From contig CAWETL010000009.1 of the NCBI GenBank assembly GCA_963812085.1, positions 558,001 through 622,000 of the forward strand: a stretch of 64,000 bases of DNA, in the 5' to 3' direction. The notes below the pieces were generated by a model. It did not search any database and was not told the DNA's origin. It saw nothing but the letters and a program-made list of their open reading frames with translations. The first letter of the stretch is position 1; every line of letters begins with the position of its first letter. The translations under genes and the position numbers were made by a program. Shown piece after piece: positions 8,482 to 16,673 of this stretch. The stretch is from SPDF01 sp963812085. Its GTDB lineage: Bacteria; Gemmatimonadota; Gemmatimonadetes; Gemmatimonadales; GWC2-71-9.

Positions 8482-8849
8482 GGCGTCGCTCCGAGCAGCG
8501 TGGTGATCTTGAGCAGCAGGCGTTCCATTTCCACCGGCTTCGTGTCGTAGTCGTCACAACCCGCCTCGATCGCGCGCTCCCGGTCGCCGGCCATGGCGTG
8601 CGCCGTCAGCGCGATCACCCGCGCGCCGGCGAGCTCCGGGTCCGCCCGCAACCGCCGCGTGGCTTCCCAGCCGTCGATACCGGGCAGGCTCATGTCCATC
8701 AGGATGAGGTCGGGACGCTCGCTCCGGGCGAGCGCGAGGCCCTGTTCTCCATCTTCGGCCGCCACGACGGTGTACCCCCGGCGCGTCAGCCGCCGGGACA
8801 GCATGTCGCGGTTGAGTTCGTTGTCCTCGACCAGCAGGATCTTCGCCAC
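8478..8849 (-). CDS. Single-domain response regulator
   Basis: This 123-residue stand-alone receiver domain has acidic pocket VEDN (8-10), phospho-acceptor D52 in LMDMSLPG, switch Thr in LTAHAM and the conserved Lys in DTKPVE. There is no output domain, as in CheY and DivK-like relays. It lies 3 nt downstream of the hybrid histidine kinase and overlaps the lipoprotein gene by 4 nt, so it probably receives phosphate from that kinase and passes it on, or acts by protein contact. Confidence 0.9.
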   Translation of the reverse strand: MAKILLVEDNELNRDMLSRRLTRRGYTVVAAEDGEQGLALARSERPDLILMDMSLPGIDGWEATRRLRADPELAGARVIALTAHAMAGDRERAIEAGCDDYDTKPVEMERLLLKITTLLGATP

Positions 8850-8852
8850 GGG

Positions 8853-11294
8853 CTACGCCTCCCCGGCGCTGGAGCCGGCCAGCAGGCGCTTGAGTTCGCC
8901 CACGAGGGCCTCGCTGTCGAGATGGTCCTTGTCGAACACCCGCGCCACGTGAATCGAGAGGTGCTCCCGCTCGGCCGGCGTGAGGTCGTGCGCCGTGACG
9001 ACGACGACCGGCACCTGCTGGCCGCCTTCGCGCGCATGGAGCGCGGCGAGGAATTCGAATCCGTTCATTTCGGGCATCATCAGGTCGAGGAGGATCAGGT
9101 CCGGCATCCCGCCCCCGAGCGCGGCGAGGCCCTCGACGCCGTTGCCGGCCTCGATCACCTCCCACGACTCCCCGCGCAGCAGCTCGCGCATCCGGTCCCG
9201 CGCCGCCACGTCGTCGTCCACGACGAGCGCCCGCCCGCCCTTGCCGTCCCGGTTGAAGCGGCGGATCACGCGGATCAGCCGCTCGCGGTCGACCGGCTTG
9301 GTGAGGTACTCCGCCGCCCCCAGCGAAAAGCCCATGTTCTTGTCGTCGATGATGGTCAGCATCACGACAGGAATCCCCGCGAGGTCCGGGTCGGCCTTGA
9401 GCGCCCGCAGCACGTTCCATCCGTCGCTGCCCGGCATCATGACGTCGAGCGTGATGACCGAGGGCTTCAGCTGGCGCGCCAGTTCGAGCCCCTCCTCGCC
9501 TCCCAGCGCGGGGATGACCGCGATCCCCTCCTTTTCGAGCGTGCGGCGGACCATGTCGTGCATGGCGGGGTCGTCGTCGATCACCAGCACCATCCCCTTG
9601 GGGCCCGCCATCAGCGCCACGTGGTCGGAGGTGACTGGACGCGCCGCCACCTCCGCCGGCAGGACGAGCGTGAAGGTGGAGCCCTGTGTCGGCGCGCTGT
9701 CCACGGTCACCGTCCCGCCCATGAGCTCGGCGAACCGCTTGGTGATCGTCAGGCCCAGCCCGGTGCCGCCGTACTTGCGCGTGGTCGAGGCGTCCGCCTG
9801 GGTGAAGGGCTGGAAGAGGCGCCCCACCTGCTCCGGCGTCATGCCGATGCCGCTGTCCTGCACGGCGAGCCGGATCCAGCGGCGGCCGTCGGCCACCTCG
9901 GTCCGCACCCGCAGCGTCACCGTCCCCTGTTCGGTGAACTTCGACGCGTTGCTGAGCAGGTTGAACAGCGACTGCCGCAGTTTCGTCAGGTCGGCGTGGA
10001 TGGTCCCGACGTCGTCGGGGCAGTCGATGACGAGCGTGTTGCCCTTCTGCTTCACCAGCGGCTGGATGGTGCTCACCACGTCGTCGAGCATGCCGCGGAC
10101 CGCGAAGGTCTCGAGGTAGAGGTCCATCCGCCCGGCCTCGACCTTGGAGAGGTCGAGGATGTCGTTGATCAGCTGGAGCAGGTGCCGTCCGGCGCCGTGA
10201 ATCTTCCGGAGGTCGGGCACCAGGTCGTCGAGCTGGCGGTCCTCCGCCTCCTCTTCGAGTATTTCGCTGTAGCCGATGATGGCGTTGAGGGGGGTGCGAA
10301 GCTCGTGGCTCATGTTGGCCAGGAACCGGCTCTTGGCCTTGTTGGCCACGTCGGCCGCCTCCCGGGCCTGGCCCAGGGCCGAGTTGCTTTCCTCCAGCTC
10401 GCGGGTCCGCAGTTTGACCTTGTCCTCGATGGTCGCGACGGTCTGCCGGAGGTCCGCCGCCATCCGGTTGAACGCCCCGGCCAGCGCGCCCACCTCGTCG
10501 CGGCTCCGGACCTTCACCTCCTGGGGCCACTCCCCCTCGCCGAGGCGCGCCACCGCGGTGTGGATGGCGCGGAGGGGCCGCAACATTCGGCGCGTCAGCA
10601 CGAAGAGCAGGAGCGAGGCGCCGAGGGCGACGAGGAGCACGATCGGCGTCAGCCCTTCCGCCACCTGCCGCGACGCCGCCTTGGCGGCGGCGGCGAACGG
10701 CGCGTAGGGAGTGGCAGCGTCGAACAGGCCGACGATCGAATCGGTCCCGGCGGCCCGGATCGGCCAGTAGAGGGCCCAGTCTTCCTCGCCGCCGACGGCC
10801 GGGTTGCCGTCCGCCAGCACGGAGGCGGCCTTCGCGGGCATCAGCGTGAGGGGGCCTGCCGTGCGGGTCGCAGTGTCGCTGGTGGCCAGGCGCACCGCGC
10901 GGCCGTCGCCCACCCGCTGGGCGATGCTGAGTCGGGTGCCCGTCAGGCGCGACAACTCGACAAGCAGGGCGGTCACTTCCGCGTTGCCAAGGATCTTCTC
11001 GTCGCCCTTGTACAGTTGGGCGGCGAGCGATTCGGCCGGAGTGGAGGGTCCGGCGTCGAATGCGACCGGCGCGGCGGGGACCAGGTGCCAGCTGCCGGGA
11101 AAGCGCTCCTCGAAGATGCGCTGCGCGATGCCGAGGTTGGTGGTGAGCTGCTGGCTCGCCTGGTGGAGCTGCAGCTGGACGAGTTCGGCGTCCGAGCGCT
11201 TCAATGCGAACCAGCCGGTGAGGGCCAGGGCGCCGATCACCACCGCCGAGACGACCAGGGCCACCTTGGTGGCGATGCTGCGGGTCTTGACCAA
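8853..11294 (-). CDS. Hybrid sensor histidine kinase with two receiver domains
   Basis: The 813 residues begin with a membrane segment (10-30), an about 180-residue periplasmic sensor of unknown type, a second membrane segment (215-235), HAMP (236-290), a coiled coil and a HisKA domain with H330 in ANMSHELRTP. The ATPase follows with boxes SLFNLLSNASKF, DSGIGM and GGTGLGL. Two receivers follow, with D617 in TLDVMMPG and D737 in LLDLMMPE. It is the first gene of the reverse operon that ends in the kinase-STAS fusion. Two C-terminal receivers without an Hpt domain suggest a multistep relay with Hpt supplied elsewhere. Confidence 0.92.
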   Translation of the reverse strand: MVKTRSIATKVALVVSAVVIGALALTGWFALKRSDAELVQLQLHQASQQLTTNLGIAQRIFEERFPGSWHLVPAAPVAFDAGPSTPAESLAAQLYKGDEKILGNAEVTALLVELSRLTGTRLSIAQRVGDGRAVRLATSDTATRTAGPLTLMPAKAASVLADGNPAVGGEEDWALYWPIRAAGTDSIVGLFDAATPYAPFAAAAKAASRQVAEGLTPIVLLVALGASLLLFVLTRRMLRPLRAIHTAVARLGEGEWPQEVKVRSRDEVGALAGAFNRMAADLRQTVATIEDKVKLRTRELEESNSALGQAREAADVANKAKSRFLANMSHELRTPLNAIIGYSEILEEEAEDRQLDDLVPDLRKIHGAGRHLLQLINDILDLSKVEAGRMDLYLETFAVRGMLDDVVSTIQPLVKQKGNTLVIDCPDDVGTIHADLTKLRQSLFNLLSNASKFTEQGTVTLRVRTEVADGRRWIRLAVQDSGIGMTPEQVGRLFQPFTQADASTTRKYGGTGLGLTITKRFAELMGGTVTVDSAPTQGSTFTLVLPAEVAARPVTSDHVALMAGPKGMVLVIDDDPAMHDMVRRTLEKEGIAVIPALGGEEGLELARQLKPSVITLDVMMPGSDGWNVLRALKADPDLAGIPVVMLTIIDDKNMGFSLGAAEYLTKPVDRERLIRVIRRFNRDGKGGRALVVDDDVAARDRMRELLRGESWEVIEAGNGVEGLAALGGGMPDLILLDLMMPEMNGFEFLAALHAREGGQQVPVVVVTAHDLTPAEREHLSIHVARVFDKDHLDSEALVGELKRLLAGSSAGEA

Positions 11295-11374
11295 CCGGAC
11301 CTCCCCTGCAGGACCACGGCGCGCGGACGGAACGCGTCAAAGTACCGGGTGCCGGACGGCATCGCCAGAGGGTT

Positions 11375-11380
11375 TACCTT
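11375..11380 (+). promoter_or_regulatory. Candidate -10 box (TACCTT) giving a leaderless transcript
   Basis: TACCTT lies 6 nt before the ATG at 11387, with no Shine-Dalgarno sequence between them. The same arrangement recurs at several other starts in this window. No convincing -35 is visible. Confidence 0.35.
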
Positions 11381-11386
11381 TGTGCG

Positions 11387-12058
11387 ATGGGCCGACCGAC
11401 GCCGTATGAACTTGTATTCTCCGACCTCGCCACCGACCGATTCCCCGAGATCCGGAAGGCGCTTGACGCCGCCGCGGCCGACCCGCACGACCGGGATGCC
11501 TTCCTGGTGACCCTGCCGGCCATGACCCTCCTCCGGGAACTCCGCCCCGACGAGGAAGGCGCCGGCGAGGGGGTGCGGGAGCTCGCCGCCCTGGCCCATC
11601 ACGCCTACCTGTACTGGGCAGGTGGGCTCCAGACCTGGGCGCACACCCCGGTCTCCGCCCGCGCGTGCCTCGCCGCCGGTCCGGCAGGTGCCGGCGGGCC
11701 GCCGGAGGCGGGATACATTCAGCTCCCGGAGCGCCTGGTGTGGGCATCGCTCGGCCCGGACGGTCCGTGGGAGCCGCTCGACGGCTGCTTTGTCCACGCC
11801 GGGCCGGACGGCGCCCTCCGCGTGCTCGGGATCTTCGGCCTCCATCCCTCGCGCATGGGCTTTACCGTGGCCGAGGCGGTGGGGACGCCGGGACGGCTGA
11901 CCGAGCGGGCCGACGGCGCTCCGCTGTTCGCACCGGCCCTCGAGGGCGGCGAACTCGCGGGGCTCCACGCCCTGGTGGATCCCGGTGAACTCGTGGAACT
12001 CGCCGGCCGGATGCTCGAGGGGGTGCCGCGCCCCGCAGGACACCAGGAGGTCCCGTGA
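11387..12058 (+). CDS. Conserved-looking hypothetical protein
   Basis: I do not recognise this 223-residue protein. It is soluble, acidic, without signal peptide or membrane segment, and alternates helical (RFPEIRKALDAAAADP) and aromatic beta-like stretches (HAYLYWAGG, YIQLPERLVWASL, FGLHPSRMGF). The regular third-position GC and the 4-nt overlap of its stop with the PolX start (GTGA) support it as a real gene. The tight coupling to two DNA-repair genes downstream hints at co-expression with repair, but nothing in its sequence shows a nuclease or binding motif. Confidence 0.65.
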   Translation: MGRPTPYELVFSDLATDRFPEIRKALDAAAADPHDRDAFLVTLPAMTLLRELRPDEEGAGEGVRELAALAHHAYLYWAGGLQTWAHTPVSARACLAAGPAGAGGPPEAGYIQLPERLVWASLGPDGPWEPLDGCFVHAGPDGALRVLGIFGLHPSRMGFTVAEAVGTPGRLTERADGAPLFAPALEGGELAGLHALVDPGELVELAGRMLEGVPRPAGHQEVP

Positions 12059-13788
12059 CTGACCGGATGGAGAAGCGGGCCGTGGCCGACGCGCTGGAGC
12101 AGGTCGCGTCCTTCATGGAGCTGAAGGGCGAGAATCCCTTCCGCGTCCGGACCTTTCGCACCGTCGCCCGGGTCGTGAGCGGCCTGCCAGCGACCCTTCG
12201 GCAGGCCCTCGACGACGGCTCCCTCGCGGCCACCAAGGGCGTGGGGCCCGCCACCCTCGAGGCGGTCAATGAGCTCGCCGCCACCGGCCGTTGCGGCCTC
12301 CTCGAGGAACTCCGCGACCAGGTCCCCGCCGGACTGGTGGAGATGCTGGCCATCTCCGGGCTCGGCGTGGCCAAGATTCGCCAGATTCACGACACCCTCG
12401 GCATCGACTCGCTCCCGGAGCTGGAGGCGGCGGCCGCCGACGGCCGGCTGGCCGCGCTCCCCCGCTTCGGCCAGAAGACCGCCGACAACATCCGGAAGAG
12501 CATCGCCTTCCTGCGGCAGGCCAGCGCGTTCCGGCTCGCCCACCACGCCGCGGAGGAATCTCGCGCCCTGGTCGAGGCGCTGGCACGGGTGCCCGGCGTG
12601 CTGAGCGCCACCGCCGCGGGAGAGGTCCGGCGCCGCACCGAGGTCGTCAGCGAGCTGGTGATCGTGCTGATCGCCGAGGTGCCCGCGGCGGAGCTGTTCG
12701 CCCGGTTGGGCCAGGTGCCGGGAGTGCACGAATTCGCGGGGCGGGACGAGCGGCAGATCACGCTCCGGTTCGCCGGCGGCACGAGTGCCCAGGTGATCGT
12801 CACCCCGGCGGGCAACGCGGGGGCGGTCCTGGTGCAGGCGACCGGGAGCGAAGCCCACCTGCGGGACCTGGAGGCGCTGGCCTCCGCCCAGGGCTGTTCG
12901 CTCCGCGGTGCCGCGCTCTGGCGTGGCAGCGAATTCGTCGCCACGCCGGACGAGGAGACCCTCTACCGCGCCCTCGGCCTCGCCTGGATTCCGCCCGAAC
13001 TCCGTGAGGGGCGCGGCGAATGCGAGGCCGCCGCGTCGGGAGCGCTCCCCACCCTGCTGGAGCAGGAGGGGCTGCAGGGCTTCCTGCATTGCCACACCGA
13101 GTACTCCGACGGCTCCAACACGGTGGCCGACCTGGCGCGCGGAGTCCGCGACGCCGGCTACGCGTGGGTCGGGATCACCGACCACAGCCAGTCCGCCGCC
13201 TACGCCGGCGGGCTCTCGCCAGCATCGCTGGTCCGCCAGCGCGAGGAGATCGCACGGGTGCGCGCGACGATGCCGGGCTTCGGCATCCTCCACGGGGTGG
13301 AGGCCGATATCCTGGCCGACGGGCGGCTCGACTACGACGACGAAGTCCTCGCGGGACTCGATTTCGTCATCGGCTCGATTCACAGCCGCTTCAACCTGGG
13401 CGGCCCCGAGATGACCGCCCGCGTGCTCGCCGCGCTCGACAACCCGTATCTGAGCATCCTCGGCCACCCGACCGGGCGCCTGCTCCTCTCCCGCGACGCC
13501 TACGCGATCGACCTCGACGCGATATTCGAGAAGGCCGGGGCACTCGGCGTGGCGATCGAGATCAACGCCGACCCGCACCGTCTCGACCTCGACTGGCGGG
13601 TGCTCCGCTCTGCGCGGAAGCACGGCGTCATGATTTCCATCGGGGCCGACGCGCACAATCTCGCCGGGCTCGGCAACGTGGCGTTCGGCGTCGGCATCGC
13701 GCGCAAGGGGTGGCTGGGGCCGGCGGAAATCCTGAACACCCGGGACGCCGAGGGTTTTCTGGCGTTCGCGCGCGCCAGGCGCCCGTAG
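12055..13788 (+). CDS. polX: PolX-family protein: helix-hairpin-helix, degenerate polymerase, intact PHP domain
   Basis: At 577 residues this has the full length and order of bacterial PolX: an 8-kDa-like and HhH region (GVGPATLEAV, ISGLGVAKIR, FGQKTADNIRK), palm and thumb region, and C-terminal PHP phosphoesterase. The PHP metal set is complete: H345/H347 (HCHT), D376/H377 (TDHS), E416, H443, H471 and D532/H534. The polymerase site is not: the usual Asp-x-Asp after RRG-x-E is E200 and V202 (SELVIV), and the third Asp position is Q246. It is therefore probably an exonuclease/phosphodiesterase for repair with no polymerase activity. GTG start overlaps the preceding stop. Confidence 0.85.
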   Translation: MTDRMEKRAVADALEQVASFMELKGENPFRVRTFRTVARVVSGLPATLRQALDDGSLAATKGVGPATLEAVNELAATGRCGLLEELRDQVPAGLVEMLAISGLGVAKIRQIHDTLGIDSLPELEAAAADGRLAALPRFGQKTADNIRKSIAFLRQASAFRLAHHAAEESRALVEALARVPGVLSATAAGEVRRRTEVVSELVIVLIAEVPAAELFARLGQVPGVHEFAGRDERQITLRFAGGTSAQVIVTPAGNAGAVLVQATGSEAHLRDLEALASAQGCSLRGAALWRGSEFVATPDEETLYRALGLAWIPPELREGRGECEAAASGALPTLLEQEGLQGFLHCHTEYSDGSNTVADLARGVRDAGYAWVGITDHSQSAAYAGGLSPASLVRQREEIARVRATMPGFGILHGVEADILADGRLDYDDEVLAGLDFVIGSIHSRFNLGGPEMTARVLAALDNPYLSILGHPTGRLLLSRDAYAIDLDAIFEKAGALGVAIEINADPHRLDLDWRVLRSARKHGVMISIGADAHNLAGLGNVAFGVGIARKGWLGPAEILNTRDAEGFLAFARARRP

Positions 13789-14451
13789 GTGGCCCGGGAA
13801 TCCGCCTCCGCCCGCCGTGTCCGCGCCCGGCGGGTGCTGGCCGGGCTGGAGGCCGCCTATCCAGAGGCGCACTGCGCCCTCGAGCACGCGGACGCCTACC
13901 AATTGCTCGTCGCCACGATCCTCTCGGCGCAGTGCACCGATGCGCGCGTCAACCTCGTCACTCCGGCGCTCTTTGCCCGCTACCCCGACGCGCGCGCCCT
14001 GGCCCGGGGCCCGCAGGACGACGTGGAAGCGCTCATCCGCTCGACCGGCTTCTTCCGGAACAAGGCGAAGAACCTCATCGCGATGGCGCAGGCCGTGGTG
14101 GCACGGCACGGCGGCCGGATCCCGGACACGATGGAGGCGCTCCGCGCCCTGCCGGGTGTCGGCCGCAAGACGGCCAACGTCGTCCTCGGCAACGCGTTCG
14201 GGCGGAACGAAGGTGTCACGGTGGACACCCACGTGGGCCGGATCGCCCGGCTGCTGCGCCTCACCGCCGAGGACGATCCCGAAAAGGTGGAGCAGGACCT
14301 GATGACGCTCTTTCCGCAGGACCGATGGACGCTACTCTCCCACCTCCTGATCAGTCACGGTCGCGCCGTCTGCGTGGCGCGCCGGCCCCGCTGCGACGCC
14401 TGCGTGCTCGCCGCCGACTGTCCGAGCGCGACGGGGAGGCCACGTGGCTGA
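13789..14451 (+). CDS. nth: Endonuclease III, DNA glycosylase/AP lyase
   Basis: This 220-residue base-excision-repair enzyme has the HhH motif LPGVGRKTANVV with catalytic K127, catalytic D146 in VTVDTHVGR, and the [4Fe-4S] ligands C195, C202, C205 and C211 in the classic C-x6-C-x2-C-x5-C spacing. It removes oxidised pyrimidines from DNA. The GTG start follows directly after the PolX TAG, so the two repair genes are co-transcribed. The Arg-rich N terminus is short, as in E. coli Nth. Confidence 0.95.
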   Translation: MARESASARRVRARRVLAGLEAAYPEAHCALEHADAYQLLVATILSAQCTDARVNLVTPALFARYPDARALARGPQDDVEALIRSTGFFRNKAKNLIAMAQAVVARHGGRIPDTMEALRALPGVGRKTANVVLGNAFGRNEGVTVDTHVGRIARLLRLTAEDDPEKVEQDLMTLFPQDRWTLLSHLLISHGRAVCVARRPRCDACVLAADCPSATGRPRG

Positions 14452-15655
14452 CGCCCGTCGGGCCGGGGCCCGGCCCCTGACGTTCATCTTCCTGACGGTC
14501 TTCCTCGACCTCCTCGGCGTGGGCATCCTCGTGCCGGTGCTCCCGTTCATCGTCGCCGAATTCCGGACCGACGCCCTCACCGTGGGCCTCCTGAGCCTCA
14601 CCTTCGCCGCGGCGCAGTTCCTGGCGAGTCCCGTGCTCGGGGCGTGGTCCGACCGCGTCGGCCGGCGGCGCGTCCTCCTGCTGAGCGTGCTGGGCACCGG
14701 CGTCGGCTACTTCATCTTCGGCGCGGCCCAGACCCTCTGGCTCCTGTTCCTTGCCCGGCTCGTCGACGGCTTCACCGGCGGCAACGTCTCGACCGCCCAG
14801 GCGTACATCGCCGACGTCTCCGCCCCGGAGGACCGGGCCAAGAATTTCGGGCTCATCGGCGCCGCGTTCGGGCTCGGGTTCATCATCGGGCCGGCGCTGG
14901 GAGGAATCCTGAGCCACTGGAGCCTCCGCGCCCCGGCATACGCGGCGGGCATCCTCTCGCTCGTGACCGTCACCATCGGGTACCTGGTGCTCCCGGAGTC
15001 CCTGCCGCCCGAGCGCCGCACGCGCGAGCCGTTCCGCCTGAGCGACCTGCATCCCCTCAATCACCTTGGCGAGGCTGTCCGCCGCCCCGGCATCGCGAGG
15101 ATCTTCATCGCCTTCTTCGCGATGAACTTCGCCATGGCGGGACTGCAGTCGAACTTCGCCGTGTTCACCCGCGCGCGTTTCGGGTTGGGCCCGCAGGGCA
15201 ACGCGGTGCTCTTCACCTTTGTCGGTGTCATCGGCGTTCTTGTGCAGGGCGTCCTGCTCCGCCGGGTGCCGACCGCCGGTCGCGAGCGACCGATCGCGAT
15301 GGGGGGCCTGTTCCTGATGGCAGCCGGATTCGCCGCCACCGCATTCGTCCCCGGGGTGGCCTGGCTCTATCCTGCCATCGGGATCCTCGGCCTCGGCAGC
15401 GCTGCCGCGGGGCCGATGCTCACGAGCGAGGTGTCCCGGAGCGTGACGGGCGCGGAGCAGGGGTGGGTGCTGGGCTCGATGCAGTCGGTGGCAAGCCTGA
15501 CCCGCATCGCGGGCCCCCTCTGGGCCGGCCTGGCGTTCGACCATGTCGGCCCCGGCGCGCCCTACTGGAGCGGGGCCCTGTGGGTGGTCGCCGGGCTGGT
15601 CGCAGCCTCGCTATCTTTCCGGCCGACCGACCGGGCTCAAGCCCACGCCACCTGA
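14444..15655 (+). CDS. MFS transporter, TetA-like (DHA1) drug/H+ antiporter type
   Basis: The 403-residue protein has twelve predicted hydrophobic segments in two halves. Motif A is present as GAWSDRVGRRR in the loop between segments 2 and 3. The stretch NVSTAQAYIADVSAPEDRA and GLIGAAFGLGFIIGP is characteristic of TetA-type and related DHA1 exporters, as is motif C-like GPALGG. It would pump a small hydrophobic compound across the inner membrane using proton motive force; the substrate is unknown and resistance to tetracycline should not be assumed. The GTG at 14444 overlaps the nth end by 8 nt. Confidence 0.85.
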   Translation: MADARRAGARPLTFIFLTVFLDLLGVGILVPVLPFIVAEFRTDALTVGLLSLTFAAAQFLASPVLGAWSDRVGRRRVLLLSVLGTGVGYFIFGAAQTLWLLFLARLVDGFTGGNVSTAQAYIADVSAPEDRAKNFGLIGAAFGLGFIIGPALGGILSHWSLRAPAYAAGILSLVTVTIGYLVLPESLPPERRTREPFRLSDLHPLNHLGEAVRRPGIARIFIAFFAMNFAMAGLQSNFAVFTRARFGLGPQGNAVLFTFVGVIGVLVQGVLLRRVPTAGRERPIAMGGLFLMAAGFAATAFVPGVAWLYPAIGILGLGSAAAGPMLTSEVSRSVTGAEQGWVLGSMQSVASLTRIAGPLWAGLAFDHVGPGAPYWSGALWVVAGLVAASLSFRPTDRAQAHAT

Positions 15656-15676
15656 CCCGCACCCAAACGGACTCCC

Positions 15677-16123
15677 ATGAAGACCGCCACGATCACGACC
15701 AGCCGGGGCACCATCGTCGCCGACCTGTTCGACGCCGAGGTCCCGGGCACCGTCGCCAATTTCGAGAAGCTGGCCAACGAGAAGTTCTACGACGGCACGC
15801 GGTTCCACCGCGTGATCGACAACTTCATGATCCAGGGCGGCGACCCGCTGAGCCGCGACCCGAACAATCCCCGGGCGGGCACCGGCGGCCCCGGCTACAC
15901 CATCAAGTGCGAGACCGAGAAGAACACCCACCGGCACGTGGCGGGGACGCTCTCCATGGCCCACGCCGGCAAGAACACCGGCGGGAGCCAGTTCTTCATC
16001 TGCCACGCCCCGCAGCCGCATCTCGACCGCGTGCACACCGTCTTCGGCCAGGTCACGAAGGGCCTCGACATCGTGAACACCATCAAGAAGAACGACGTGA
16101 TCGAGTCGATCCGGGTGGCATGA
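15677..16123 (+). CDS. Cyclophilin-type peptidyl-prolyl cis-trans isomerase
   Basis: All 148 residues form a cyclophilin fold. The active-site motifs are FHRVI, FMIQGGD, the MAHAGKNTGGSQFFI block and HLDRVHTVFGQV. There is no signal peptide, so it is the cytosolic PpiB-like form that accelerates proline isomerisation during protein folding. It starts 21 nt after the MFS gene and its stop overlaps the next gene by 4 nt (ATGA). Confidence 0.93.
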   Translation: MKTATITTSRGTIVADLFDAEVPGTVANFEKLANEKFYDGTRFHRVIDNFMIQGGDPLSRDPNNPRAGTGGPGYTIKCETEKNTHRHVAGTLSMAHAGKNTGGSQFFICHAPQPHLDRVHTVFGQVTKGLDIVNTIKKNDVIESIRVA

Positions 16124-16533
16124 GCCTGCGGCTCGATTTTGCCGTCCTCGCCGATTACGCCCTGATCGACCAGCAGGGCAAGCTGTCAGTGCTGGGAATC
16201 TTCCAGCACGTCTGGGTGGCCGCCTTTCCGGCGGTGCACCCCCGGACGCACCTCGTTCTCCGGGTGCGCGGACGCCGGACCGACATCGGGACCCGCGGCA
16301 TTCGCATCCGGTTTGTGGACGAGGACAACACCGAGCTGCTTGGCGGCGAGGGCAGCGTGCAGTTCAACGAGCCGCCCGCCGGGGTCACCGAGGTGGAGGC
16401 GGGCGCCGTGCTGGTCTTCGACGTCCCCCTTCCCAAGCCGGGCGCGTACGCCTTCGAAATCACCATCGAGGGAGAAGGCGTGACCCGGGTGCCGTTGACG
16501 GCCGCCCGGGCCCCCGGGATCGAGGCCCACTGA
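16120..16533 (+). CDS. Small beta-rich protein, DUF6941-like
   Basis: This 137-residue protein opens with LDFAVLADYALIDQQGKLSVLGIF, split here by eye into a strand-turn-strand that resembles the DUF6941 family, of unknown function. Two beta-sandwich-like halves follow (THLVLRVRGRR, YAFEITIEGEG). No catalytic motif or export signal is visible. The ATG at 16120 overlaps the cyclophilin stop; longer in-frame sequence upstream is antisense-like to the MFS gene and is not used. The family name is from memory and is tentative. Confidence 0.6.
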   Translation: MSLRLDFAVLADYALIDQQGKLSVLGIFQHVWVAAFPAVHPRTHLVLRVRGRRTDIGTRGIRIRFVDEDNTELLGGEGSVQFNEPPAGVTEVEAGAVLVFDVPLPKPGAYAFEITIEGEGVTRVPLTAARAPGIEAH

Positions 16534-16574
16534 CCGGGAATCCGACCGGCCTCCTCGGCATTGGAATCCCGTCT

Positions 16575-16604
16575 TTGACAAGCCTTTCCCCCGAACGATA
16601 TGTT
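16575..16604 (+). promoter_or_regulatory. Sigma-70-type promoter of the FadL/GDSL operon
   Basis: A perfect TTGACA at 16575-16580 is followed after 18 nt by TATGTT at 16599-16604. The transcript would start near 16611, leaving an about 60-nt leader with GGAG about 8 nt before the ATG at 16674. Confidence 0.55.
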
Positions 16605-16673
16605 TGCTGTACTTCCGTTTTCCGGGTGAGTCCCCGGCCTGTCCTGCAGGTCGTCCTGAATTGGAGTCCACCT

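Noticed and set aside
8391..11510. A forward 1039-residue open frame antisense to the hybrid kinase
   Set aside because: It is rich in Arg, His, Gly and Pro, lacks domain motifs, and is the mirror of a clear histidine kinase; long antisense frames are expected at about 70% GC.
11719..14232. A reverse 837-residue frame covering PolX and nth
   Set aside because: The forward strand carries complete active-site motifs for both repair genes; the reverse frame has none.
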